Positions 1-8,135 are shown, counted from the first letter of the stretch. The stretch: DNA of 13,501 nt from an uncultured Pseudodesulfovibrio sp. (GCA_947259235.1 CAMYLL010000037.1:1-13501); one strand, 5' to 3'. Made by a program: numbers and translations. Notes: a model not told the origin generated them from the sequence alone.

Positions 1-266
1 TGGGGTGGCAGTCCACTCTGTGTGCCGCCAGCGTGCCCGAGGACCGCATCGACGAGTTCGTGGCAGAGGTCAACAAGCACGACGGCGTGACCCACAACTA
101 CCTGCGCGAGAACGAGTTCAACATCTGGTTCGCCCTCATCGCCCCGGACATGGACGCGGTGGAGGCCATCCTCGCCTCCATCACCGAGGCCACGGGAATC
201 AAGGTGCTCAACCTGCCCGCCAGCAAGCTCTTCAAGATCAAGGTCGACTTCAAGATGGACAAATAG
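1..266 (+). CDS. ahbA: Siroheme decarboxylase subunit AhbA, C-terminal part (5' end outside window)
   Basis: Only the last 87 or so residues are present, read in frame from base 3; the gene continues upstream of the window. The fragment is the Lrp/AsnC-like ligand-binding half of the AhbA/AhbB (NirDL-type) family. Visible hallmarks are a segment beginning GWQSTLCA, the VTHNYLRENEFNIWF block and the end LNLPASKLFKIKVDF, which resembles what I remember of Desulfovibrio AhbA. A similar paralogue, AhbB, exists, but the VTHNYLR and LFKIKVDF blocks fit AhbA better. In this family AhbA and AhbB remove two carboxyl groups from siroheme to give didecarboxysiroheme in the alternative heme pathway used by sulfate reducers and archaea; they do not act as transcription factors. 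A GTG at 33 could look like a start but lies inside conserved sequence. A small membrane-protein gene follows after 25 nt, so they may share a transcript. Confidence 0.82.
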   Translation, partial: GWQSTLCAASVPEDRIDEFVAEVNKHDGVTHNYLRENEFNIWFALIAPDMDAVEAILASITEATGIKVLNLPASKLFKIKVDFKMDK

Positions 267-291
267 GCGGATCTTGGGCAACAGGTAAGCC

Positions 292-624
292 ATGGATACG
301 CTCATCAAGGCCCTGCTGCTCGGTCTCGCCGCCGGAATCATCGACGTCATCCCGCTGGTGTTCCAGGGGGTGGGCTGGCTGGTCAGCATAGCAACCCTGC
401 TGCGCTGGCTGGCCCTGGGCGTGATCATCACCTATGCCCGGATGCCCCTTGCGGGATGGCTCTCCGGACTGACCATCGCCCTGCTCACGGGCGTTCCCTT
501 TGCCGTCATAGCCACAGTTGCCGCGCCCTCGGCCACTGTCCCCCTTCTCCTCTCATCGGTGGTCCTTGGCGGACTGATGGGACTGGCCTCGGACAAGCTC
601 ATCACGGGCCAGCCCCGGAGATAG
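292..624 (+). CDS. Small integral membrane protein of unknown function
   Basis: The gene encodes 110 residues, almost wholly hydrophobic. It has about four predicted membrane helices, near residues 5-25, 28-47, 52-78 and 83-104, and a short basic C-terminal end (PRR). No catalytic motif, metal ligand pattern or signal peptide is visible, and I do not recognise the family. An acidic residue sits in the first helix (IIDVIP, near residue 18), which is unusual in a membrane span and may matter for function. The start ATG has an AGGTAA-like ribosome binding site a few bases upstream. It lies 25 nt after ahbA on the same strand, so read-through from ahbA is plausible, but nothing in the sequence links it to heme synthesis. 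Codon use is GC-rich like its neighbours, which supports a real gene. Confidence 0.75.
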   Translation: MDTLIKALLLGLAAGIIDVIPLVFQGVGWLVSIATLLRWLALGVIITYARMPLAGWLSGLTIALLTGVPFAVIATVAAPSATVPLLLSSVVLGGLMGLASDKLITGQPRR

Positions 625-735
625 ACCCCGACCAGGAGATAAACGCCCGCCCCGGCAGGCTCGAAAAACTTGCGCATGCAGGGCGGACCGGGTACACCTC
701 TCCCAGCAGACAATTCCCTACCCGGAGCGAGCGAC

Positions 736-1386
736 ATGATACTTTCCCCTTCCATGCTTTCCTCGGATTTTGCCAACATGGAGTCCGAACTGACGGCACT
801 GAAGCAGGCGGGCCTGCAATGGGTCCATCTCGACGTCATGGACGGCATGTTCGTGCCCAACATCACCTTTGGCCCGCCCATCATCAAGGCCATGCGCGCC
901 AAGTCGGACCTCTTCTTCGACTGCCACCTGATGATCCGCGAACCCGGACGCTACATCGCCGACTTTGCCGAGGCCGGAGCGGACCTCATCTGCGTCCACG
1001 CCGAGGCGTGCGACCACTTGGAGCGCGTCTGCGCCCAGATAGCCGAGGCCGGGGCAAAACCCGCCGTGGCGCTCAATCCGCACACCCCGCTGGACATGGT
1101 CCGCTACCTTATCCCGCAGCTCTCCATGGTCCTGATCATGTCCGTGAACCCGGGTTTCGGGGGGCAGAAGTTCATCCCCTTCTGCATGGACAAGGTGCGC
1201 GAGCTGAAGGGAATGATCACAGAAGCCGGAAGCGACACGCTGATCCAGGTGGACGGCGGAGTAACGCTCGATAACGCCCGCGCCCTGTGCGACGCCGGGG
1301 CGGACGTGCTGGTCTCCGGCTCCGCGTTCTTCGGCTTCCCGCCCTACGGCGAACGCCACGCGGCCTTTCAGAAAGCCTGCGAATAA
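736..1386 (+). CDS. rpe: Ribulose-phosphate 3-epimerase
   Basis: This 216-residue cytosolic TIM-barrel enzyme interconverts D-ribulose 5-phosphate and D-xylulose 5-phosphate in the pentose phosphate pathway. Family hallmarks are all present: the N-terminal PSMLSSDF strand, WVHLDVMDG, FDCHLM, the phosphate-binding loop MSVNPGFGGQKF, QVDGGV and VSGSAFFG. The expected active-site and metal residues are S6, H31, D33, H64 and D173. Length matches the usual 215-225. An in-frame ATG exists at 670, but the 22 residues it would add are not family-like; the ATG at 736 is preceded by GGAG with 8 nt spacing, so I chose it. It follows the membrane-protein gene after 111 nt and precedes uup after 79 nt. 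I see no convincing dedicated promoter in either gap. Confidence 0.97.
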   Translation: MILSPSMLSSDFANMESELTALKQAGLQWVHLDVMDGMFVPNITFGPPIIKAMRAKSDLFFDCHLMIREPGRYIADFAEAGADLICVHAEACDHLERVCAQIAEAGAKPAVALNPHTPLDMVRYLIPQLSMVLIMSVNPGFGGQKFIPFCMDKVRELKGMITEAGSDTLIQVDGGVTLDNARALCDAGADVLVSGSAFFGFPPYGERHAAFQKACE

Positions 1387-1405
1387 CACAGCCAAACCGG
1401 ACGAA

Positions 1406-1437
1406 ACGGGATCGCCGGGCAACCGCCTCCATCCCGT
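1406..1437. repeat. Inverted repeat between rpe and uup
   Basis: A perfect 7-bp inverted repeat, ACGGGAT (1406-1412) and ATCCCGT (1431-1437), encloses an 18-nt loop in the 79-nt gap between rpe and uup. It is followed only by CTTTGACC, not a real T-tract, so it would be at best a weak or Rho-assisted attenuator. The rest of the gap (1387-1465) holds no clear promoter. A 7-bp match with an 18-nt loop can arise by chance in GC-rich DNA. Confidence 0.25.
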
Positions 1438-1465
1438 CTTTGACCGTGCATTGCAAAGAGAGCCC

Positions 1466-3400
1466 ATGGCCGTCGTCAGCCTTCGCGACATAGAAATCAA
1501 CTTCACCGGAACGATGGTGCTGGACAAGGTGTCCCTGCAGATCGAACCGGGCGAGCGCGTCTGCCTGCTGGGACGCAACGGCGAGGGCAAGTCCACCCTG
1601 CTCTCCATCATCGAGGGCGTCCTTGCCCCGGATTCCGGCAGCGTGGACTACGCCAAGGGGGCACGGGTGGCCATGCTGCCACAGGAAGTGCCCAAGGGGC
1701 TGGACGGGCTGGTCTACGACATCGCGGCCCAGGGGCTGGGAGAGGCAGGCGCACACCTGACCGCCTATCACCACGCCGCCCGCGCCCTGGCAGACGCCGG
1801 TGACACGGATCAGTCCGAAGTGGTGGCCCGGCTCGAAAACGCCCAGCACGCCCTGGAGGAATCCGGCGGCTGGCCGCACCATCAGGCCATCGAAACCGTG
1901 CTCTCCCACCTCAAGCTCGACGGCGACGCGCCCTTCGACTCCCTGTCCGGCGGAACCAAGCGCCGCGCCCTGCTGGCCCGCGCCCTGGTCAGCCAGCCGG
2001 ACCTGCTCATCCTTGATGAGCCCACCAACCATCTGGACATCGAATCCATCACATGGCTTGAGGATTTCCTGATCCGCCAGTCCGCCGCCGTGCTCTTCGT
2101 CACCCATGACCGCGCCTTTCTCCGGCGGCTGGCCACGCGCATCGTCGAGCTGGACCGTGGCCGCCTCTACAACTGGGACTGCGACTATGCCACCTACCTG
2201 GAGCGCAAGGAGGCGGACCTCGACGCCGAGGCCAAACAGAACCACAACTTCGACCGCAAGCTGGCCGAGGAAGAGGCGTGGATACGTCAGGGCATCAAGG
2301 CGCGGCGCACCCGGAACATGGGCCGCGTGCGCGACCTCATCGCCCTGCGCAAGGAGCGCCAGGCCAGGCGCGAGCGCACCGGCTCCGCCAAGATGATCAT
2401 CCAGGAGGCGGAGCGCACGGGCAAGCTGGTCATCGAGGCCACGGACCTCTGCTTCGGCTTTGACGAAACCCCCATCGTCAGCGATTTTTCCATGGCCATC
2501 ATGCGCGGCGACAAGGTCGGCCTCATCGGCCCCAACGGCGTGGGCAAGACCACCCTGCTCAAGCTCCTGCTGGGCGAGATCGACCCGCAGGCCGGGAGCA
2601 TCCGCCACGGCGTCAATCTCCAGATCACCTACTTCGACCAGCTGCGCGGCCAGCTCAAGGAGAACAAGTCGGCCAGGGACAACGTGGCTGACGGCAACGA
2701 CTTCATCGAGATCGGCGACAAGCGCAAGCACGTCATGGGCTATCTCAAGGACTTTCTCTTCTCCCCGGACCGCGCCCGGGTTCCGGTCTCCGTGCTCTCC
2801 GGCGGCGAACGCAACCGGCTGCTGCTGGCCAAACTGTTCACCCGGCCATCCAACGTCCTGGTCATGGACGAACCGACCAACGACCTGGACGCCGAGACCC
2901 TGGACCTGCTTGAGGAACTGCTCATGGACTACCCGGGAACCCTGCTGCTGGTCAGCCATGACCGCGCGTTCCTGAACAACGTGGTTACCTCCACCATCGC
3001 CTTTGAGGGTGGCGGGCACGTGGCCGAGTATGTGGGCGGGTACGACGACTGGCTCCGGCAGCGGCCTGATAAACAGGCTGAACCTGCCCGTGCTTGCCAA
3101 TCCAGGGCCGAGCCGAAAGCCCCTGCGGCCCCGGCAAGGAAGAAGCTGAGTTACAAGGAAAAATTCGAGCTGGAAAAAAAGCGGGAGGACCTCAAGACCC
3201 TGCCCGCGCGCATTGAAAAGCTCGAAGCGGACCTGGAAAACCTGCACGCCAAGATGGCGGACAAGGACTATTTCAAGAACTCCGGAGCAGCCATGGCCGA
3301 CGACCAGAAACGGCTGGAATCTGTTGAACTGGAGCTTGAAAACGCCTATGAAACCTGGGAAGAACTTGAAGCCGCCCTTGAGGGCGTCAAACTGGACTGA
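1466..3400 (+). CDS. uup: ABC-F family ATPase, Uup type
   Basis: The gene encodes a 644-residue soluble protein with two tandem ABC ATPase domains and no membrane segments. Domain 1 has Walker A GRNGEGKST (36-44), signature LSGGT (160-164) and Walker B LLILDEPTNHLD (180-191). Domain 2 has Walker A GPNGVGKTT (355-363), signature LSGGE (444-448) and Walker B VLVMDEPTNDLD (464-475). A charged inter-domain linker rich in Arg and Lys (about 235-310) is the ABC-F arm region that contacts the ribosomal E site. After a Pro/Ala-rich spacer, the last 90 or so residues, starting KKLSYKEKFELE, form the Uup C-terminal coiled coil, which in E. coli binds nucleic acid. Family members act on ribosomes and Uup also affects transposon excision and branched DNA. 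A TTG at 1451 is possible, but the ATG at 1466 lies just after AAAGAGAG and begins at the usual family position. The GNAT gene starts 4 nt downstream. Confidence 0.95.
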   Translation: MAVVSLRDIEINFTGTMVLDKVSLQIEPGERVCLLGRNGEGKSTLLSIIEGVLAPDSGSVDYAKGARVAMLPQEVPKGLDGLVYDIAAQGLGEAGAHLTAYHHAARALADAGDTDQSEVVARLENAQHALEESGGWPHHQAIETVLSHLKLDGDAPFDSLSGGTKRRALLARALVSQPDLLILDEPTNHLDIESITWLEDFLIRQSAAVLFVTHDRAFLRRLATRIVELDRGRLYNWDCDYATYLERKEADLDAEAKQNHNFDRKLAEEEAWIRQGIKARRTRNMGRVRDLIALRKERQARRERTGSAKMIIQEAERTGKLVIEATDLCFGFDETPIVSDFSMAIMRGDKVGLIGPNGVGKTTLLKLLLGEIDPQAGSIRHGVNLQITYFDQLRGQLKENKSARDNVADGNDFIEIGDKRKHVMGYLKDFLFSPDRARVPVSVLSGGERNRLLLAKLFTRPSNVLVMDEPTNDLDAETLDLLEELLMDYPGTLLLVSHDRAFLNNVVTSTIAFEGGGHVAEYVGGYDDWLRQRPDKQAEPARACQSRAEPKAPAAPARKKLSYKEKFELEKKREDLKTLPARIEKLEADLENLHAKMADKDYFKNSGAAMADDQKRLESVELELENAYETWEELEAALEGVKLD

Positions 3401-3404
3401 CACC

Positions 3405-3896
3405 ATGGACAGCATCACCATACGCATGGTCGAACCCGACGACCTGACCGCCTGCCACACCATCGAGGCACGGTCGTTCCCCGCTCCCGAAGCGGCCTGG
3501 ACAACCTCGCTGCGCAACCGCATCGAGCTGTACCCCGAGGGCTACCTCGTGGCCGAGCTGGACAATCGGATTGTGGGCCAGATCAACAGCGGGTCGACCC
3601 ACAAGGACGACATCTCCGACGAGGACTTCAAACAGCTCATCGGCCATGACCCGGACGGCGGAAACATCGTCATCTTCTCCCTCTCCGTGCTCCCGGAATA
3701 CAGGAGCCGGGGCATAGCAAGCAAGCTGCTGAACGACTTCGTCAATCATGCCAGGGACATGGGCAAGAGCAATGTCATGCTCCTGTGCAAGGATGATCTC
3801 GTGGGCTACTACACCCGGCGCGGATTCCATGACGCGGGCATCTCTGCCTCGCGCCACGGGGGAGCCAGCTGGCACGTCATGACCATGGCCCTCTAA
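3405..3896 (+). CDS. GNAT-family N-acetyltransferase, arylalkylamine N-acetyltransferase-like
   Basis: This 163-residue cytosolic enzyme would transfer acetyl from acetyl-CoA to an amine. The acetyl-CoA-binding motif A is LSVLPEYRSRGIASKLL (from residue 93), with the R/Q-x-x-G-x-A pyrophosphate loop RSRGIA at 100-105. Motif B is CKDDLVGYYTRRGF (128-141); Y136 fits the usual general-acid tyrosine. The ending, with SRHGGASWHVM, resembles bacterial relatives of serotonin (arylalkylamine) N-acetyltransferase rather than ribosomal-protein or antibiotic acetyltransferases. The natural substrate cannot be read from sequence; polyamines or aromatic amines are possibilities. Only 4 nt separate it from the uup stop codon, and there is no strong ribosome binding site of its own, so translational coupling to uup is likely. 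It converges on the FkbM gene, with a 10-nt gap and no visible terminator between them. Confidence 0.9.
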   Translation: MDSITIRMVEPDDLTACHTIEARSFPAPEAAWTTSLRNRIELYPEGYLVAELDNRIVGQINSGSTHKDDISDEDFKQLIGHDPDGGNIVIFSLSVLPEYRSRGIASKLLNDFVNHARDMGKSNVMLLCKDDLVGYYTRRGFHDAGISASRHGGASWHVMTMAL

Positions 3897-3906
3897 GGCG
3901 ACCGAC

Positions 3907-4922
3907 TCAGGGCACGGCGTAAAGGACCGTGTCGCAGAACCCCGGGTTGTAGTGCCGCATGTAGAAGCGGTAGCCGGGGTTGATGTCCTTGACGATCTCC
4001 ATGATCCGGTGGAGATCCTCGGGCTTGTGGTAGGCACTCAGAGCAAGCTTGGGCATGAACTCCCGTATGGTCCGCACGCAGCCCTCCAGGGCTTCCTGCT
4101 CCGCTCCCTCGATGTCCATCTTGATGAAGTCCACCTTCTCGATGCCCCGTTCCCACACAAAATCGTCTATCCGCACCCCGGGAACCGGGATGGTTCCGCA
4201 TCCCACCGCCGAGCTTGCCCGGTTCTCGCACATGAGCAACTCCTCGTTGCTGTTCCAGGCCGCGTTGAAGCAGGCGGTGGCGTTGCCGCAGTCGAAGCGG
4301 GCAAGGTTCTTCTCCAGCTTCGCAAACTGCGAGGGCAGCGCCTCGAAGGAATAGACGTGGCCGGTCGGCCCCACAAGGCGGGAGAAGATGACCGCTGAAT
4401 CCCCGAGATACGCCCCCAGGTCCAGCACACATCCCCCTGCTCGGGCATGCAGATACCCTGAAGCAGATACTGCCCTGTCTTGAAATCCTTGCAGAAAACC
4501 TCTTCCTCGGCCCCGATGCTCAAGCCGGAGACGCCGGGTGCGGGCGGCGCGGGCAGGACGTCCTCCCAGCGCAGCACAAAGGGCATGATCAGCCGGACCT
4601 TGAGCCGCCACTCGAACACGGCCCGTGATTCGTCGTCCTCAAGCATGGCCCATGCGGCCTCGTAAGGCCCCGGATTGTTGACCAGAGGCCAGAACTCGCG
4701 GCACAGGCCCGGGCCGAGGTTGCCCCCCGCATTGTCCCATTCCTTGTACGTCTTCCTGGAGAGGTGAAAGGCGAGCCGCTTCCAGAAGGAGCCGCGCGTT
4801 CTGGACGCGAGCTTCCACAGTGCGCCCTGTTTGCTCTTGAACACCGGTCCGGGCTTATGGTCCCGAAGAAGCGACTCAACTTCCCTCATCACATCGCTGA
4901 CAATCAATTCCCACCTCGTCAT
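3907..4922 (-). pseudogene. FkbM-family SAM-dependent methyltransferase, split by a frameshift
   Basis: Two adjacent minus-strand reading frames together make one FkbM methyltransferase of about 338 residues. The first frame, from the ATG at 4922, gives about 165 good residues and ends at MPEQGDV; beyond that it becomes Arg/Pro/Ser-rich nonsense. The second frame takes over at 4425 with LDLGAYLGDSAVIFSRL (SAM-binding motif I), then VYSFEALPSQ, VDFIKMDIEGAEQEAL and LALSAYHKPEDL, and ends properly at 3907. Restoring one base between 4425 and 4437 would join them, for example a missing G in a GATGTG(G)TGCTGGAC context or in the five-G run at 4433-4437. FkbM enzymes O-methylate sugars or other small molecules, often in polysaccharide synthesis. 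Both halves keep clean family sequence, so the break is either very recent or a sequencing error. As given, the gene would yield a truncated 251-residue product without a catalytic domain. An in-frame ATG at residue 12 is an alternative start. Confidence 0.85.
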
Positions 4923-4983
4923 GACTGTACACTGGACCCGTTGCGGACCGGCATAATTGAAGAAACTATTTCATCCTGATCAC

Positions 4984-5012
4984 CCATAATTCACAATAAT
5001 TATTCAAGTCAA
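4984..5012 (-). promoter_or_regulatory. Possible promoter of the FkbM gene with an AT-rich palindrome
   Basis: On the minus strand a TTGACT -35-like hexamer (5007-5012) is followed after 17 nt by TTATGG (4984-4989), or after 15 nt by AATTAT (4986-4991). Between the two hexamers lies a perfect 10-bp palindrome, AATAATTATT (4995-5004), a possible operator. The AT-rich patch stands out against GC-rich surroundings and sits about 60 nt upstream of the FkbM start. The -10 matches are mediocre, so this is tentative. Confidence 0.4.
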
Positions 5013-5030
5013 TGCCCAATGCCGCCGGGC

Positions 5031-5065
5031 AAACGAAAGCCGGGCCGGAATGATCCCGGCCCGGC
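5031..5065 (-). terminator. Intrinsic terminator of putA
   Basis: A perfect 10-bp inverted repeat, GCCGGGCCGG (5039-5048) and CCGGCCCGGC (5056-5065), encloses a 7-nt loop. Read on the minus strand, the hairpin lies 26 nt after the putA stop codon and is followed by TTTCGTTT. This is a strong GC stem with a moderate T-rich tail, as expected of a Rho-independent terminator for the lrp-putA transcript. Confidence 0.8.
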
Positions 5066-5090
5066 CCATATTCCGGTGTCTGCGTGTCGG

Positions 5091-8000
5091 CTAGCTGAGC
5101 CAGTCGTCGTCTTCCTCGATGGGGGCGAAGCCGCGACGCATGGTGTTTTCACAGACCAGGCGCGGGTCGAGGAATTGCAGGAGGTAGTCGGGCCCGCCCG
5201 ACTTGGAGCCCACGCCGGACATCTTGAATCCGCCAAAGGCGTGCCGCTCGACCAGAGCGCCGACGCTGGGCTTGTTCAGATACAGGTTGCCGACCCTGAA
5301 TTCCCGGGACGCGCGCTCCAGGTTGGCCGGGCTGCGGGAGAAGATGGCCCCGGTCAGGGCAAACCGCGTGGAGTTGGCGATATCCAGCGCCTCGGTCATG
5401 TCCTTGGCGCGCATGACGGCCAGAACCGGGCCAAAGACCTCTTCCTGGGCGATGCGGTGATCCCTGGTGATGCCGTCAACAATGGTCAGCGGGGCGTAAC
5501 AGCCGCCTGTGGCCTTGAGGTCGTCGGACACCTCGCGCTTGACCAGGACGTTGCCTTCCTGCTCGGCTATCTTGACGTAGCGCAGGACGTTCTCCTGGGC
5601 GCTCTTGTCCACCACCGGCCCCATGTAGTTGGCCGGGTTCTCCGACGGGCCGAGCTTGACGGACTTGGCCGCCTCGGTCAGCCGGGTGACAAACTTCTCA
5701 TAGATCGAATCGAGAACAATGACCCGGGAGCAGGCCGAGCACTTCTGGCCCTGGAAGCCGAAGGCCGCGTAGAGCACGCCGAGCACGGCCTCGTCGAGGT
5801 CTGCGTCGTCGTCGATGATGGTGGCGTTCTTGCCGCCCATCTCGGATATGACCCGCTTGCACTGCTGCTGACCCGGGGCGACCTTGGCGGCGCGCTCCTG
5901 GATGCGCAGGCCGATCTCCATGGACCCGGTAAACGCGATGACCGAGACCGACGGGTGATCCACCAGATAGTCGCCGATGACCGACCCTCTGCCCGGAGTG
6001 TAGTTGAACACGCCGTCGGGCAGCCCTGCCGCCTTCCACATGTCCACCAGACCGGCGCCGATGCAGGAGGAGCTTCCGGCGGGCTTGTAGACCACCGGGC
6101 AGCCGGAGACGATGGCCGCGGAAACCATGCCCACGGAGATGGCCAGGGGGAAGTTCCACGGCGCGATGACCGCTGCCACTCCCTTGCCCTGATAGAAGAG
6201 CTGGCTCATCTCACCGGGAGCCTGTCCCATGCGCCGGGGCTTGCCCAGGCGGATCATCTCGCGGGCGTAGTATTCGAGAAAGTCGATGGCCTCGGCCACG
6301 TCTGCATGAGCCTGATCCCACTGCTTGCCCACCTCGAGCACCTGCAGGGCGGACAGCTCGTGGATGTTGTCCTGAAGATACTTCGAGGCCTTGAGCAGCA
6401 CGCCGGCGCGCTCAGCCGGGGCAACGTCGCGCCAGGTGAGATAGGCGGCGGAGGCAGCCTCTATGGCCTTGTCCACCTCGGAGACGCCCGCCTGGCAGAC
6501 CGTGCCGATGATTTCCTGAGGATTGGCCGGGTTGTAGGAGGCGAGGGTATCGTCGGTCTCAACCGACCGGCCGTTGATGAACAGGGGGACGCGTTGACCC
6601 GCACGCGCTCGGACGGAAGCGATGGCCGCCGGGAAGGCGGCCCGCTCGGCCTCAAGGGTGAAATCAACCATGGGGAAGTTGCGGAACCTGCCCGGCCCCT
6701 CGGCCTGCTCTGCCTCCGGGGTCTTGCACTTGCCCTCCAGCTGTCGGCGCAGGGTGATCTCCGGGTTTTCCAGCAGCCGGTCCATGTCCGCCTCGTCGGC
6801 GAAGGTCTGCTTGAGAAACGACTCGTTGGCCGTGTTTTCGAGCAGACGGCGCACAAGGTAGGCCATGCCGGGGAGCAGATCGCCATAGGGGCAGTAGAGC
6901 CTGACGCGCCCGGCCACGTTCTTGAGGCCCTTGCGCACGGGCTCGGCCATGCCGTAGAGCACCTGGAACTCGTACTTCTCCTCGGGCACGTCCATGGCCA
7001 CGGCCATCTCCATGACAGAGGCGATGGTGCGAATATTGTGCGAGGCGCAGGCAAAATGACAGATGTCGCTGTTCTCCAGGATCATCTTGGAGACGCGCTC
7101 ATAGGCGGCATCGGACTCCGGCTTGTAGGTCCAGACCGGGACGGGCCAGCCGTTCTGCTTGGCCATGACCGTCTCGTAGTCCCAGTAGGCGCCCTTGACC
7201 AGACGGATGGACACCGGGAAGTTCTTTTCCCGCGCCCAGTCCAGGAAGCTGCGGACGTCGTCGTCCACGCAGCGCAGATACGCCTGGAAGACGATGCCCA
7301 GGTGCGGATAGTCCGGATACTTGGAACGCAGCCGCTTGTAGAGCTCGATGGTGGCGTCCTTGTACTTGAGCTGTTCCATGTCGATGCACATGAACCCGCC
7401 CATCTCCATGACCTTCCTGTAGACCGGCTCGATGCTGGCCATCATGGCGTCGGCCGTGCCGTCGAGGTCCACGGGCTTGGCCTGGGAATAGAAGGCCGAG
7501 GGCTTGACCGCCACGTTGACCCTGGGGGCGTGGCCCCAGTCCGCGTTGCCCGAGCCGCCGTCCAGGGCAGGCCATTTGTCCAGCTCCTTGTGGATGGCTT
7601 CGAGCACTTCGAGATAGCCGTCGCGATAGGCGGCAGATTCCACCTCGCTCACGGTGGCTTCGCCCAGCAGGTCGAGAACAAAGGCGAACCCGTCCTTGCG
7701 CAGCTTGCGGATGCCCTTGACCGCTTCCTTGGCCGTCTGGCCGATGATGAACTGCCGGGCCATGGATTCGATGTTGGAGCGGATGGTCTTGTTGAGCACC
7801 TTGGCCACGAGGCCGCCGCCCAGCTTGGTCTTGGTGGCGCCCCACTTGAGCACGTCCGGGATGTTGGAATCGTCGCCGGAAAAATATTCCTCGATATGAC
7901 GGGACAGGGAGTCGGAGGTGTTGAGATAGGGGAGGACATCCACGAAGCGGAACATCTGGACCTTGAAGTCCTCGTTCTTCATGGCCCAGTCCATGACCTT

Positions 8001-8114
8001 GCCGGTCCACCAGCCCTTATTGAAAACCGAAGGGGATTCGCCGGAAATGGACGCAAAAAACTCCCTGCCCCGAGCAATGATTCTCGGATCCAGGGAGGAA
8101 ATATCAATAGTCAT
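5091..8114 (-). CDS. putA: Bifunctional proline dehydrogenase / L-glutamate gamma-semialdehyde dehydrogenase
   Basis: The 1007-residue enzyme oxidises proline to glutamate in two steps: FAD-dependent proline dehydrogenase passing electrons to quinone, then NAD-dependent oxidation of glutamate semialdehyde. The N-terminal half holds the dehydrogenase barrel with RLVKGAYWDYE (304-314) and YLVRRLLENTANESF (R422 and R423 being the proline-carboxylate arginines). The C-terminal half is an aldehyde dehydrogenase with IAPWNFPLA, FTGSMEIG, the general-base region ISEMGGKNA (E758), the catalytic cysteine in QGQKCSAC (C792) and the closing FGGFKMSG. It lacks the N-terminal ribbon-helix-helix domain of E. 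coli PutA and the extra C-terminal domain; its length matches the short type known from Geobacter and Bradyrhizobium (about 1000). It therefore cannot repress its own gene, and the Lrp gene 21 nt upstream is the likely regulator. A strong AAGGAG (8121-8126, minus strand) lies 6 nt before the ATG. Confidence 0.97.
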   Translation of the reverse strand: MTIDISSLDPRIIARGREFFASISGESPSVFNKGWWTGKVMDWAMKNEDFKVQMFRFVDVLPYLNTSDSLSRHIEEYFSGDDSNIPDVLKWGATKTKLGGGLVAKVLNKTIRSNIESMARQFIIGQTAKEAVKGIRKLRKDGFAFVLDLLGEATVSEVESAAYRDGYLEVLEAIHKELDKWPALDGGSGNADWGHAPRVNVAVKPSAFYSQAKPVDLDGTADAMMASIEPVYRKVMEMGGFMCIDMEQLKYKDATIELYKRLRSKYPDYPHLGIVFQAYLRCVDDDVRSFLDWAREKNFPVSIRLVKGAYWDYETVMAKQNGWPVPVWTYKPESDAAYERVSKMILENSDICHFACASHNIRTIASVMEMAVAMDVPEEKYEFQVLYGMAEPVRKGLKNVAGRVRLYCPYGDLLPGMAYLVRRLLENTANESFLKQTFADEADMDRLLENPEITLRRQLEGKCKTPEAEQAEGPGRFRNFPMVDFTLEAERAAFPAAIASVRARAGQRVPLFINGRSVETDDTLASYNPANPQEIIGTVCQAGVSEVDKAIEAASAAYLTWRDVAPAERAGVLLKASKYLQDNIHELSALQVLEVGKQWDQAHADVAEAIDFLEYYAREMIRLGKPRRMGQAPGEMSQLFYQGKGVAAVIAPWNFPLAISVGMVSAAIVSGCPVVYKPAGSSSCIGAGLVDMWKAAGLPDGVFNYTPGRGSVIGDYLVDHPSVSVIAFTGSMEIGLRIQERAAKVAPGQQQCKRVISEMGGKNATIIDDDADLDEAVLGVLYAAFGFQGQKCSACSRVIVLDSIYEKFVTRLTEAAKSVKLGPSENPANYMGPVVDKSAQENVLRYVKIAEQEGNVLVKREVSDDLKATGGCYAPLTIVDGITRDHRIAQEEVFGPVLAVMRAKDMTEALDIANSTRFALTGAIFSRSPANLERASREFRVGNLYLNKPSVGALVERHAFGGFKMSGVGSKSGGPDYLLQFLDPRLVCENTMRRGFAPIEEDDDWLS

Positions 8115-8135
8115 GGAAGACTCCTTGAATTAAGC

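Noticed and set aside
33..266. A short complete gene starting at GTG 33.
   Set aside because: Conserved AhbA sequence continues in frame upstream to the window edge, so this GTG is an internal valine codon.
625..735. A promoter or attenuator before rpe.
   Set aside because: The 111-nt gap contains no good -35/-10 pair and no convincing hairpin; GC-rich partial repeats such as CGCCC and GGGCG are too short.
1217..3523. A 768-codon open frame on the - strand, antisense to rpe and uup.
   Set aside because: Composition is typical of an antisense shadow, no domain is recognisable, and the + strand carries complete Uup motifs over the same region.
4422..4437. Programmed ribosomal frameshifting in the FkbM gene.
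   Set aside because: There is no X-XXY-YYZ slippery heptamer, and FkbM enzymes are not known to use recoding; a one-base indel explains the data more simply.
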